This document shows, in pieces, positions 43,492-52,290 of a stretch of DNA of 64,000 bases. This DNA comes from JARRQJ01 sp963810615 (GTDB lineage Bacteria; Pseudomonadota; Gammaproteobacteria; DRLM01). How positions within the stretch are numbered: position 1 is the first letter of the stretch; every line of letters starts with the position of its first letter. Both the position numbers and the translations under genes were made by a program. The DNA lies in contig CAWEOA010000002.1 in NCBI GenBank assembly GCA_963810615.1, positions 372,001-436,000 of the forward strand. The letters run 5' to 3'. A model generated the notes under the pieces. The model saw nothing but the letters and a program-made list of their open reading frames with translations, made no database searches and was not told the origin of the DNA.

Positions 43492-44712
43492 ATGGCAGAA
43501 AAAGCACTAAATCAACAAACATACGTCTGGGTAGGAACCGATAAAAAGGGTTCCCGAACCAAAGGCGAAACCAGGGGCATCAGCCTCACCATGGTAAAGG
43601 CGGAATTGCGCCGTCAGGGAATCAACCCTCTTAAGGTCAAGAAAAAGCCCAAGTCGTTATTCGGACCAAAGACCAAAAAAATCACCCCGAAAGACATTGC
43701 CATCTTCAGCCGTCAGATGGCTACCATGATGAGTTCCGGCGTACCGCTGGTACAATCCTTCGATATCATCGGCCGTGGTCATGACAACCCGTCCATGCAG
43801 ACCCTGATCATGGGCATCAAGTCCGATGTCGAGGGCGGCAGCTCCCTGTCCGAGGCCTTGGCCAAGCACCCCCGTTACTTCGATGAACTCTATTGCAATC
43901 TGGTTCGTGCTGGCGAGCAAGCCGGTATTCTGGAAACTCTCTTGAACAAGATTGCGCTTTACAAAGAAAAAGTGGAGGGCATCAAGGGTAAGATCAAGAA
44001 GGCGTTATTCTATCCCACAGCCGTGATCGTTGCCGCGTTTATTGTTACTACCATCCTTTTGTACTATGTAGTACCCCAATTCCAATCACTGTTCCAGGGC
44101 TTCGGCGCCGATCTACCTGCCATGACCCAAATGGTCATCAATATGTCGAAATTTACTCAGGCATATTGGTGGGCTATGCTTCTGGCCGTGGGCGGCGCCA
44201 TCTTCGCCTTTATAGAGGCTAAAAAACGCTCCCCTAAGTTTAATCATTTTCTAGATCGCTTAGCACTGCAATTTCCAGTTTTCGGCCCAATTATTAACAA
44301 GGCGGCCATCGCCCGTTATGCCCGAACCCTTGCCACCATGTTCGCCGCCGGCGTGCCGCTGGTGGAGGCCATGGCTACCGTAGCCGGCGCCGCCGGCAAT
44401 ATCGTCTACAGTAATGCCATCATGCGCATGCGCGATGATGTTGCGACCGGCATCACCCTGCAGATGGCAATGCGCCAAGCGGGCCTGTTTCCCAACATGG
44501 TGGTACAGATGGTCGCGATCGGTGAAGAGGCCGGCTCGCTGGATGCCATGCTATCCAAAGTAGCGGATTTTTACGAAGAAGAAGTGGACAACGCCGTAGA
44601 CGGTCTGAGCAGCCTCATGGAGCCCATGATCATGGCCTTCCTCGGCGTCATCATCGGCGGATTGGTGATCGCCATGTATCTTCCCATTTTCAAGATGGGT
44701 CAGGTCGTATAA
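43492..44712 (+). CDS. pilC: Type IV pilus inner-membrane platform protein PilC
   Basis: A 406-residue polytopic protein with two GspF domains (DIAIFSRQMATMMSSGVPLVQ... and RYARTLATMFAAGVPLVEA...) and three to four membrane helices. It couples PilB to pilin insertion. ATG 43492 is preferred; GTG 43486, overlapping pilB, is possible. Confidence 0.96.
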   Translation: MAEKALNQQTYVWVGTDKKGSRTKGETRGISLTMVKAELRRQGINPLKVKKKPKSLFGPKTKKITPKDIAIFSRQMATMMSSGVPLVQSFDIIGRGHDNPSMQTLIMGIKSDVEGGSSLSEALAKHPRYFDELYCNLVRAGEQAGILETLLNKIALYKEKVEGIKGKIKKALFYPTAVIVAAFIVTTILLYYVVPQFQSLFQGFGADLPAMTQMVINMSKFTQAYWWAMLLAVGGAIFAFIEAKKRSPKFNHFLDRLALQFPVFGPIINKAAIARYARTLATMFAAGVPLVEAMATVAGAAGNIVYSNAIMRMRDDVATGITLQMAMRQAGLFPNMVVQMVAIGEEAGSLDAMLSKVADFYEEEVDNAVDGLSSLMEPMIMAFLGVIIGGLVIAMYLPIFKMGQVV

Positions 44713-44791
44713 CTTCCGACGTAATCTTTATCATGGCCATGGAAGCGATCATTCTCCCAGGGTTGTTCCTCGCGATCACGACTGGAAAACC

Positions 44792-45685
44792 GTGACCGAA
44801 TTTCCCGGCTATCTTAGCGACAACCTCTGGGCGTTTACCCTTGCAGCAGTCGTACTGGGGCTTCTAGTAGGCAGCTTCCTAAATGTGGTGGCTTACCGAC
44901 TTCCTGTCATGATGGAACGGGCATGGCATGCCCAGTGCCAAGAGCTGACAAGCCCCGCTGAGCCTCCGGCCCCGGCGGCCAAGCGGCAAGAACCCTTCAA
45001 TCTGATGACCCCCCGCTCACGCTGCCCGCATTGCGGTCATGCGATCTCGGCCCTGGAGAATATCCCCGTCATCAGCTATCTGTGGCTGCGCGGCCGCTGC
45101 GCGGGCTGCGGCAAGTCGATTGCATTGCGTTATCCGCTGGTCGAGTTGTCTACAGCCTTGCTGTCCGGCATTACTGCCTGGCATTTCGGCTTCGGCTGGG
45201 CGGCCGGCACGGCTCTTGTCTTAACCTGGGCCTTGATTGCATTGACTCTGATCGATTACGACCACCAACTCCTACCTGACGACATCACCTTGCCTTTCTT
45301 ATGGATCGGCCTGTTACTAAGCCTTTATGGACTGTTCACCACTAGCACTGCCAGCATTGTCGGCGCCGTTGCGGGCTATCTCAGCTTGTGGTCGGTCTAT
45401 ATCCTGTTCAAATGGGCCACCGGCAAAGAAGGCATGGGTTACGGTGACTTCAAGCTTCTGGCAATGCTGGGCGCCTGGATGGGATGGCAGGCCTTGCCAG
45501 TGATCATCTTACTGTCCTCGGTAGTAGGAGCAGGAGTAGGTCTCACCCTCATCTTGGTCAGGGGCCGTGACAGGAACATCCCCATTCCCTTCGGCCCCTA
45601 CCTGGCGGCAGCGGGCTGGTTGACCTTACTGTGGGGGCACGACATCACCCACCGTTATTTTGCCCTCCTGGGATTGCCGAGTTAA
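44792..45685 (+). CDS. pilD: Prepilin peptidase/N-methyltransferase PilD
   Basis: A 297-residue inner-membrane aspartyl protease that cleaves and methylates PilA and minor pilins. It has the cytoplasmic cysteine tetrad C78-x2-C81 ... C103-x2-C106 and catalytic aspartates D155 (LIDYDHQLLPDD) and D219 (GYGDFK). The bifunctional form is indicated by the zinc tetrad. GTG start at 44792. Confidence 0.96.
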   Translation: MTEFPGYLSDNLWAFTLAAVVLGLLVGSFLNVVAYRLPVMMERAWHAQCQELTSPAEPPAPAAKRQEPFNLMTPRSRCPHCGHAISALENIPVISYLWLRGRCAGCGKSIALRYPLVELSTALLSGITAWHFGFGWAAGTALVLTWALIALTLIDYDHQLLPDDITLPFLWIGLLLSLYGLFTTSTASIVGAVAGYLSLWSVYILFKWATGKEGMGYGDFKLLAMLGAWMGWQALPVIILLSSVVGAGVGLTLILVRGRDRNIPIPFGPYLAAAGWLTLLWGHDITHRYFALLGLPS

Positions 45686-45738
45686 ACGACGACCCCGGCG
45701 GCTTGCACAGCCGCCACCGGCTCCGTAACCTAAAGCCT

Positions 45739-46356
45739 ATGTTAATCATTGGACTCACGGGCGGGATCGGCAGCGGCAAATCCACCGTAACCGGCTACTT
45801 TGCGCAACACGGCATCCCGGTGATCGATGCAGATCAGCTTGCCAGGGAACTGGTTGCCCCCGGCAGCCCCTCCCTGAATGAAATCATCGATATCTTCGGC
45901 CCAACCATACTCCTGCCTGACGGCAGCCTGGATCGCTCACAACTGCGGCAACGGGTCTTCGCAGATCCGGACCTCAAACTCCGCTTAGAGGCCATTCTCC
46001 ACCCCCGCATATATACCGAGCTGCGCTACCGCACCCAGGCGCTGCGCACCCTATACTGTATCTGGGTCGTCCCCCTGCTCCTGGAAACAGGGGGAACTGC
46101 CTTAGTCGGCCGGGTGCTGGTGGTAGACGCGCCGGAATCGCTGCAGCGGGATCGGGTATTAAAGCGCGAGGGCATGGATGAGAGCACCCTTGAGGCCATC
46201 CTCCACAGCCAGGAAACCCGTGCCGAGCGGCTACGCGCCGCAGACGATGTCATCGTAAACGACTCCGATCTCAGCCAGCTACAACAGCAGGTTACCGCCC
46301 TTCACCATCGCTACCTGGATTTGGCAAGAACGCTTCCACCCCCAGCCGACCAATGA
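45739..46356 (+). CDS. coaE: Dephospho-CoA kinase
   Basis: A 205-residue P-loop kinase for the last step of coenzyme A synthesis; GLTGGIGSGKST at residues 5-16. The ATG at 45739 fits the family although the frame opens in pilD. pilD-coaE is a conserved pair. Another CoA gene, coaD, lies far away at 63 kb. Confidence 0.95.
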   Translation: MLIIGLTGGIGSGKSTVTGYFAQHGIPVIDADQLARELVAPGSPSLNEIIDIFGPTILLPDGSLDRSQLRQRVFADPDLKLRLEAILHPRIYTELRYRTQALRTLYCIWVVPLLLETGGTALVGRVLVVDAPESLQRDRVLKREGMDESTLEAILHSQETRAERLRAADDVIVNDSDLSQLQQQVTALHHRYLDLARTLPPPADQ

Positions 46357-46513
46357 TTAAATCCCTTACACCATCCGGCCCAATGCCGTAAACTAGCCGG
46401 ATTAACGCTGTAGAACACCCGCGATATAAGGGGGAAGCGAGTACGTGGTTTCATGGACTTGTAGGGCAGGCAGTCGCCCGATTCATCAGCACCAACCAAC
46501 TTAAAGACGCGTC

Positions 46514-47278
46514 GTGCCAAACGTAATTTACGAACAACCGCTCAATGAGAGAGTACGCACATTCCTGCGGTTGGAATTCCTATTCAACGAATTTTTCTCG
46601 CGCATCGAAGGCCACATGCAGTGGGATAGCCGCAATGCCCTGACCAGCCTGCTCGACATCCTGAATATCTTTAACCGTACCGACCTCAAAACCGAAGTCA
46701 TGAAGGAACTCGAACGGCAGATGAGCACCCTGTCGGCCTTGGAGCATGCCCCGGGAGTCGATCGGTCGCGCTTGAGCCAACTTCTCGACGAGTTCGATAC
46801 CCTGGCGGACCGCATGCATGCCTTACACGGTCAGGTCGGACAAGAACTAAGGCAGAATGAATTCTTAAACAGCATCAAACAACGCATCAGCATCCCCGGC
46901 GGCACCTGCGACTTCGACCTCCCCGGCTATCATTTCTGGCTGCAACGACCGGCGGAAAATCGCATCGCAGACCTGCGCCGTTGGATCAAAGCCTTTGAGC
47001 CCATCCAGCTTTCCGTGCTGCTCCTGTTGCGCCTGGTCCGGGAGAGCGCGCATTCATCTCAGGAAGTGGCACATGAAGGATTCTTCCAGAAGATGTTGGA
47101 TCCCAACGCCCCTTGCCAACTGGTACGGGTTACAGTGCCCGCGGAAGCCCCTTACTTCGCGGAGGTCAGCGGCGGCCGCCATCGTTTTACCCTCAGATTT
47201 TTGGAATATCTCACCGACGGCCACGCGGTGCAAACCAGCCAGGACGTGCCGTTTAAACTCACCTGCTGCATGATATGA
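46514..47278 (+). CDS. zapD: Cell division protein ZapD
   Basis: A 254-residue FtsZ-bundling protein (formerly YacF). N-terminus MPNVIYEQPLNERVRTFLRLEFLF, then a helical domain and the beta domain (GGTCDFDLPGYHFWLQ). It binds the FtsZ C-terminal tail at the division ring. GTG start at 46514; it overlaps yacG by four bases. Confidence 0.95.
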   Translation: MPNVIYEQPLNERVRTFLRLEFLFNEFFSRIEGHMQWDSRNALTSLLDILNIFNRTDLKTEVMKELERQMSTLSALEHAPGVDRSRLSQLLDEFDTLADRMHALHGQVGQELRQNEFLNSIKQRISIPGGTCDFDLPGYHFWLQRPAENRIADLRRWIKAFEPIQLSVLLLLRLVRESAHSSQEVAHEGFFQKMLDPNAPCQLVRVTVPAEAPYFAEVSGGRHRFTLRFLEYLTDGHAVQTSQDVPFKLTCCMI

Positions 47279-47463
47279 GCACCTTTGTTAACTGTCCCAC
47301 CTGCGGCATCAAGGTGGAATGGAACGAACGCCAGCTATGGCGCCCCTTTTGCAGCGAGCGTTGCCGACTGATCGACCTCGGCAAGTGGGCAGGCGAAGAA
47401 CATCGCATCCTCGGTGAAGAAATACCTTTTACCGAAGACACCCCTGACGATCATCAACACTGA
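47275..47463 (+). CDS. yacG: DNA gyrase inhibitor YacG
   Basis: A 62-residue zinc protein: VNCPTCGIKVEW and FCSERCRLIDLGKWAGEEHRI carry the four-cysteine zinc site. It binds GyrB in E. coli. ATGA overlap with zapD. Confidence 0.95.
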   Translation: MSTFVNCPTCGIKVEWNERQLWRPFCSERCRLIDLGKWAGEEHRILGEEIPFTEDTPDDHQH

Positions 47464-47495
47464 AGCACGCGCACGATCATAGACGTGTGGAATTT

Positions 47496-48455
47496 TTACA
47501 GTTGGAGATGGCGTGGCAAATGTGACGCGCTCCATAGGGCTGAAATGGATGCTATCCCCTGACAACCATGCTCCCAAGCCGTAGCGATATCATCCAGCCT
47601 CATTCCACCCAGAGCGTACACCGGCACCGTGGCGCGTTCGGCAAGCTGCCGCAAGTTACGCCATCCCAGCGGCCGCGCCCCGGGATGCGTCGCAGTGGCC
47701 GATACCGGCGCAAGCACTATGAAATCCACGCCGATGCGACAGGCGTGCTCCAGTTCCTCGGCAGAGTGGCAGGAGGCTGCCACCCATTGTTCGCGCCCCA
47801 AAGGACGATCCTTGAACGCCATCAAAGCGGCACTGGTCAGGTGCACACCCGCAGCGCCAAGTTGCTCGGCGAGCATGGGCGGGGCATTCAATAGCAAGCG
47901 TGTCTCCGTTCCTGCGCACAGCGACATAACCTGTGTCGCCAATTTGGAATACGCCGCCGGCCCCAGCGTCTTGGCGCGCAGCTGTACCAAACCGATGCCT
48001 TCAGCCAACAAGGTCTCGAGTCTGCCAAGAAATTTCACAGGATCATCAGGCTCCGGAGTAAGCAGATAAATGCTCGGCAAACGTGCCGCCGTTACGATAG
48101 GACGATTGGCCGCCGGGAATTCACGATCAGGCAACGCCTGCGCAGAGACCCATTCGATCGGCTGGCCCTCTCTACCATGAGGCTCGCCGTCGAACGCGCT
48201 TACCCGCCAAACGTCCAGCAACACTGATTTATCCGGGTATTCATGACATATCTTGATCAACGGCCGGGCATCCTGCACAACAATGCCCAACTCTTCGTGG
48301 AGCTCGCGGGCAAGTGCCGCACGCGCGCCTTCGCCGTGCTCCACCTTGCCGCCCGGGAATTCCCACAAGCCGCCCTGATGACGGTCTAAGGGCCGTTTCG
48401 CCAACAAGATCCGCTGTGAGCGATTCACTATCACCGCCGCTACCACGTGCTGCAC
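47496..48455 (-). CDS. Nudix hydrolase (MutT-like) fused to ThiE-like domain
   Basis: A 319-residue protein. The N-terminal 135 residues are a Nudix domain with box GGKVEHGEGARAALARELHE continuing into ELGI, matching MutT 8-oxo-dGTP hydrolases. The C-terminal half is a TIM-barrel like thiamine-phosphate synthase (LVQLRAKTLGP, GVHLTSAALM, VLAPVSATATHPGARPLGW). This fusion is known in gammaproteobacteria; whether the ThiE-like half is active is unclear. It converges on yacG. Confidence 0.92.
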   Translation of the reverse strand: MQHVVAAVIVNRSQRILLAKRPLDRHQGGLWEFPGGKVEHGEGARAALARELHEELGIVVQDARPLIKICHEYPDKSVLLDVWRVSAFDGEPHGREGQPIEWVSAQALPDREFPAANRPIVTAARLPSIYLLTPEPDDPVKFLGRLETLLAEGIGLVQLRAKTLGPAAYSKLATQVMSLCAGTETRLLLNAPPMLAEQLGAAGVHLTSAALMAFKDRPLGREQWVAASCHSAEELEHACRIGVDFIVLAPVSATATHPGARPLGWRNLRQLAERATVPVYALGGMRLDDIATAWEHGCQGIASISALWSASHLPRHLQL

Positions 48456-48713
48456 GTCAGCCTTGCTCCCATATATTCAATTAACCCGCCTCCAAAAAAT
48501 CAAGATTCCACCAAGCCCGCACGGCGCATCCACGACTCCTATAAGCAGCAACTCGTTCACGCTGGGATCACTATTTTCCGCCAAGAATTATTTCATGGTC
48601 CTGCTGCTAAGTCTGTTGAAAAAATCGGTGTGAAGGATCAATTTGATTGAAGCTGGAGGTAACGAACGCCAACATGGCGGTAACTGATCTGGACCCAGAA
48701 CCGGCTCCAGCGG
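48456..48713. other. Intergenic region, nothing recognised
   Basis: About 260 bases between the Nudix start and the PNPOx-like stop. An open frame at 48447-48650 lacks a ribosome site and protein character. No RNA or repeat was seen; promoters for the Nudix gene are expected at the left end. Confidence 0.4.
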
Positions 48714-49190
48714 TTACAATGCCGCAAGCTGCCGCAGCTGTTCGGCGGTGAGATGGAAGGCCCGGGCAAACCCCCCCACATAGCGGGCCTCTTGAGGATG
48801 CAGCCTCATCAGCACAAAATCCTCGAACCCAAACAATTGTTCCGCATCGGGTAATTTCGCGAGATAACATTCACGTGAAGCAAGATAATCCGGCGTCCCA
48901 CGCACAATCACGGAGACGGAACCCTGAATAGTGATCCGTGCCAACAACTGCGGATCTCCCCGCCCGGTATCCGGCTCGCTGATGGCCAATGCCAGCGCAG
49001 GGCGTTGCAGTAAATTCCGGGTATGCGCGGCAAGACGACTTATATGCAGAAGAATGCCGTTGAATCCGGGCTCCATTACGTAGGCAACAAACGCCGCCGC
49101 AGGGCCGCCATCCTCGCGCAGGCTGGCCAATGCCGCCCAACGCTGCGTCAAGAGCAACTGCCGTACATGCGTAAATACATCATCATTCAC
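48714..49190 (-). CDS. Pyridoxamine 5'-phosphate oxidase-like (HugZ-type) flavoprotein
   Basis: A 158-residue split-barrel protein starting from GTG 49190. LLTQRWAALASLREDGGPAAAFVAYV and HISRLAAHTRNLLQRPALALAISEP resemble the FMN-binding barrel of the PNPOx-like/HugZ group, which includes haem-degrading enzymes. Substrate unknown. The frame is open to ATG 49331, but that start would overlap the upstream gene by 80 bases and adds no homology. Confidence 0.78.
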   Translation of the reverse strand: MNDDVFTHVRQLLLTQRWAALASLREDGGPAAAFVAYVMEPGFNGILLHISRLAAHTRNLLQRPALALAISEPDTGRGDPQLLARITIQGSVSVIVRGTPDYLASRECYLAKLPDAEQLFGFEDFVLMRLHPQEARYVGGFARAFHLTAEQLRQLAAL

Positions 49191-49251
49191 AGCGATGACA
49201 TCTCGCTGCCGAAAAAGAGGCACAACATGAGGATGGGGAAAACAATGCTCG

Positions 49252-49614
49252 TTACGCGTAGTAATCGACTGACCGTGACTGGCCCCCGCCGCCGCTCGCA
49301 CCGGGCGCTGACGCATTATCAAGATAGGCATTGATCGCGCGCTGCGCCGCTTGGGTAGTAGGTGTCGCGTCCGGGGAGTTTGCCGCGCTGTTGGCGAAAC
49401 GGCCGCGCTGAAGTAGCTGGTCTAAGGAATCGCCCGCGGAATTGCTACGATTTCTGAGCACCTCCCCTTCGACCACCCGCTCGGCGGGTAAAACAGACGG
49501 GCGCGAACGATTCGCCGCCGTCTTGTCGGCCTCAGTCTGCTTCCTGTAGACGGAGGGCTGGCGGGTAAAGCCATAATGATCTTGTGTTAGCCTTGCTGCC
49601 TGCATAGCCTGCAC
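49252..49614 (-). CDS. Hypothetical protein, low complexity
   Basis: A 120-residue polar protein with no signal peptide or membrane helix. It is rich in Ala, Ser, Arg and Asn, with AERVVEGEVLRNRSN near the middle and AAQRAINAYLDNAS near the C-terminus, a motif seen in small proteins of this kind, and a glycine-rich end. It is upstream of the PNPOx-like gene on the same strand. Function unknown. Confidence 0.6.
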   Translation of the reverse strand: MQAMQAARLTQDHYGFTRQPSVYRKQTEADKTAANRSRPSVLPAERVVEGEVLRNRSNSAGDSLDQLLQRGRFANSAANSPDATPTTQAAQRAINAYLDNASAPGASGGGGQSRSVDYYA

Positions 49615-49704
49615 AATCCCTTGGAGCGGGTTCCTTGCTTATCAGTATACTAGCGGCCGGCTGGTATTTTAGCTTAAGCCGGACTTAATGCCGATTTATA
49701 ACAA

Positions 49705-50268
49705 TTAAAACCGGAAGTTAATTCCCACATAGCCGCCCGAATCCACCGTCTGATCATGGCTGCTTTGCACGCTCACCTTGATGCGCCGGTAGCCAACATA
49801 GGCGACGGCATCCTGAAATATCTCATAGCCCAGGTAAGCGCTGGTGTCGTATAAGTGATCGCCGTCGACGAAAGTAACAATACTCGGCGCCAAATCAACC
49901 TCGCCACCCACCCGCAAGCGCGGCATCGGAGGCGGCGCATAATCAAACCTGCCGCTTAGCGCCAAGGCGGCGACGTCATCATGTTTAGTGGTCACACCGT
50001 AAAGGTTCACACCCACGCCCACCATTAATCCCGGAGAACCGTTGCCTGCCTCGCCCACGACGCCAAAGCCGGCTTTTCCCATAAAGGTGTCGTTATCGGT
50101 AAACAAGATCGCGGCATCCATTTGGCCGTGACCAAAACCTTGCTGGCCGAGTGCTGAGGTGTAGGCCAGCATGGCGGCATCGTTACTCAGATTGATATCG
50201 AAAGACTGGGCCATGGCACTGACGCTGGCCAGACAAGACGCAGCGGCAACAAGCTGTCGTAATGACAT
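49705..50268 (-). CDS. YfaZ-like outer-membrane protein
   Basis: A 187-residue exported beta-barrel: signal peptide to about residue 21 (ASVSAMAQS), alternating beta strands, and a C-terminal GGYVGINFRF ending in phenylalanine, the outer-membrane insertion signal. Content resembles the YfaZ family. The start at 50268 has AGAGGAG. Role unknown. Confidence 0.82.
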   Translation of the reverse strand: MSLRQLVAAASCLASVSAMAQSFDINLSNDAAMLAYTSALGQQGFGHGQMDAAILFTDNDTFMGKAGFGVVGEAGNGSPGLMVGVGVNLYGVTTKHDDVAALALSGRFDYAPPPMPRLRVGGEVDLAPSIVTFVDGDHLYDTSAYLGYEIFQDAVAYVGYRRIKVSVQSSHDQTVDSGGYVGINFRF

Positions 50269-50368
50269 CGAAAACTCCTCTGACAATAAACCCGAAACGC
50301 TAAATGCTTAGGAATGGCTAGATAGCAAGCACACCATGAATGCGAGGGGGAAAAGTCTAGCACAAGGC

Positions 50369-51140
50369 TCAGCCCTCGAATACTGCCCGCGCACATACCC
50401 ATACGCTGATATCAGTCACTCCCTTGCGACGCAGCGCCAGTGACAGTTCATTCACCGTATGCCCTGTGGTCATCACATCATCGACGATCGCGATGCGTTG
50501 CCCCGTAAACTCAGCGGGGACGGCAAATGCACCCTTGACGTTTCGGGAACGGAGCTTGGCGGGCAAATCGCTCTGGGGATCGGTGGCCCGGCTACGGATG
50601 ACATGCTGCCAATCCAACGGCACCGCCAATCTATCCGCGATGGGCCGCGCCAACTCCAGCGCCTGATTGAATCCTCGTTCACGCAGACGCCGGGGATGCA
50701 GGGGAACGGGCACAATCATATCCGGCACCGGGATATCGGGGGCAGCCAGACGGTCAGCCATCAATCCCCCCAATAAGCGCGCAAGATAAAGATCGTCCTT
50801 AAATTTAAGCCGCTTCACCAAGCCGTCCAGCGGCGGAAGGTAATGAAAGACTGCAATGGTGCTGGCAAAGGCCGGCGGACGCCGTTGACAGCGGCCGCAG
50901 ACGCCCGACACACGGCAACGGCAACGGCGTACCGCATTGGCTGCAGGCTACTTTAATGACAGGGAAATCCTGAACACAGCCGGAGCATAATTCCCTGCCC
51001 CACTGACCGGATGCCCCGCATAAGGCACAGAGCCTAGGGAATAAGCATTCTTGCGCACTTTTGATGCGCTTGTTAACTTCCGAAAACCCGGAACGGTTGA
51101 CAAGACAATATAACTGATTATATTCAGTGGGTTTATACAT
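50369..51140 (-). pseudogene. comF: ComF-family competence protein, one frameshift
   Basis: The upstream frame (51140 or 51173 to about 50911) encodes the zinc ribbon CALCGASGQWGRELCSGC ... ACSQCGTPLPLP. The downstream frame (from about 50911 to 50369) continues with SGVCGRCQRRPPAF and the phosphoribosyltransferase domain (IVDDVMTTGHTVNELS). One extra base near 50911, in a CCGTTG repeat followed by GTGT, splits the gene. ComF is needed for late DNA uptake in natural transformation. The PRPP loop is intact in the downstream part. It diverges from bioB. Confidence 0.88.
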
Positions 51141-51255
51141 GGGGCGGTCCGTCGCCTTACGGTTAGCCGTCAATCCATTGATGGCAGGCCTGTCATCATA
51201 GCCTGCTTTTCGTCACCCATGAACCCACAATTTTCCAAGAGCGGAAGGCACACCA

Positions 51256-52290
51256 ATGGACAATACCGTTTACCAGCGCATCGATGACATCACCCAACGC
51301 GTCCTCACCGGCGGCACAATGACCGCGGAAGATGGACGCTGGATGATCCGCCTAGATCACGATTATCTGCCCTGGCTCATGGCCGGCGCCGACCGTCTGC
51401 GCAAGACTTTCCGCGGCGACGAGGTGGAGGTGTGCGCCATCTCCAATGTGCGCTCGGGCAACTGTTCCGAAAATTGTTCTTTCTGCGGCCAAAGCGGTCA
51501 CCACCAGACCGGCTCACCGAAATATAACTACATTCCCGCCGAGCAACTGGTGGACCAGGCACGTCGCGCCCGCGAATGGGGGGCCAGCGACTTCGGCGTG
51601 GTCTCCAAAGGCTGGGGCGTCCGCAGCGATAAAGAACGCACGCAATTGCGCGAATATTTCTCGGCGATGCAACTAGAATCCGACATCGGCCGCTGCGCCA
51701 GCCTCGGCGCACTTGACCAAGAGACCGCGGTCATGCTCAAAGAAATGGGCATGGAGAATTACCACCACAATCTCGAGACCGCCGAAAGCTTTTTCCACAA
51801 TGTGTGCACTACCCATACTTATCAGGAAAACATCGACACCATCCGCCATGCCGTGGAAGCGGGCCTGCGGGTCTGTGCCGGCGGCATCCTGGGCATGGGC
51901 GAATCCCTGGATCAGCGCATCGAGCTGGCGGAGACCTTGCGCAATCTCGGCGTAGAATCGGTACCGCTGAATTTCCTCAACCCCATCGACGGTACGCCCA
52001 TGGGCGAGCAAACCCCCATGCAGCCGTTGGAGATCCTGCACATGATCGCGGTATTCCGTTACATGTTGCCCAAGGCGGAAATCCGCATCGCCGGCGGCCG
52101 CCATTTCCTGCGCGACCTCCAGGCCATGATCTTTTTCGCCGGTGCTTCCGGGGTGATGATCGGCGACTATCTCACCACCAAGGGCCGCCAAGTGCACGAT
52201 GACCTCACCATGCTTGACGACCTCAAGGTGAGGGCGCGTGGTGACACCCAGCAACGCCGCGCCGCGGCGGGAGACAACGCCGTCGCATGA
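51256..52290 (+). CDS. bioB: Biotin synthase, variant lacking one auxiliary-cluster cysteine
   Basis: A 344-residue radical SAM enzyme inserting sulfur into dethiobiotin. The SAM cluster cysteines are C70, C74 and C77 (GNCSENCSFC). Compared with E. coli BioB, C128 and C188 correspond to C147 and C207, and R260 to R277 (EIRIAGGR), but the residue matching C97 is glycine G114 (SDFGVVSK against TRFCMGAA). The motif style SENCSFCGQSGHH is unlike the usual gammaproteobacterial PEDCAYCPQ form. GGAAGG precedes the start. First gene of bioBFHCD, overlapping bioF by four bases. Confidence 0.92.
   Translation: MDNTVYQRIDDITQRVLTGGTMTAEDGRWMIRLDHDYLPWLMAGADRLRKTFRGDEVEVCAISNVRSGNCSENCSFCGQSGHHQTGSPKYNYIPAEQLVDQARRAREWGASDFGVVSKGWGVRSDKERTQLREYFSAMQLESDIGRCASLGALDQETAVMLKEMGMENYHHNLETAESFFHNVCTTHTYQENIDTIRHAVEAGLRVCAGGILGMGESLDQRIELAETLRNLGVESVPLNFLNPIDGTPMGEQTPMQPLEILHMIAVFRYMLPKAEIRIAGGRHFLRDLQAMIFFAGASGVMIGDYLTTKGRQVHDDLTMLDDLKVRARGDTQQRRAAAGDNAVA

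Noticed and set aside
48447..48650. 67-codon frame between the Nudix and PNPOx-like genes
   Set aside because: Starts inside the Nudix gene on the opposite strand and has no ribosome site.
51090..51145. Possible BirA-type operator before bioB
   Set aside because: TTGTCAACC resembles one half-site, but no inverted partner at the right spacing was found.
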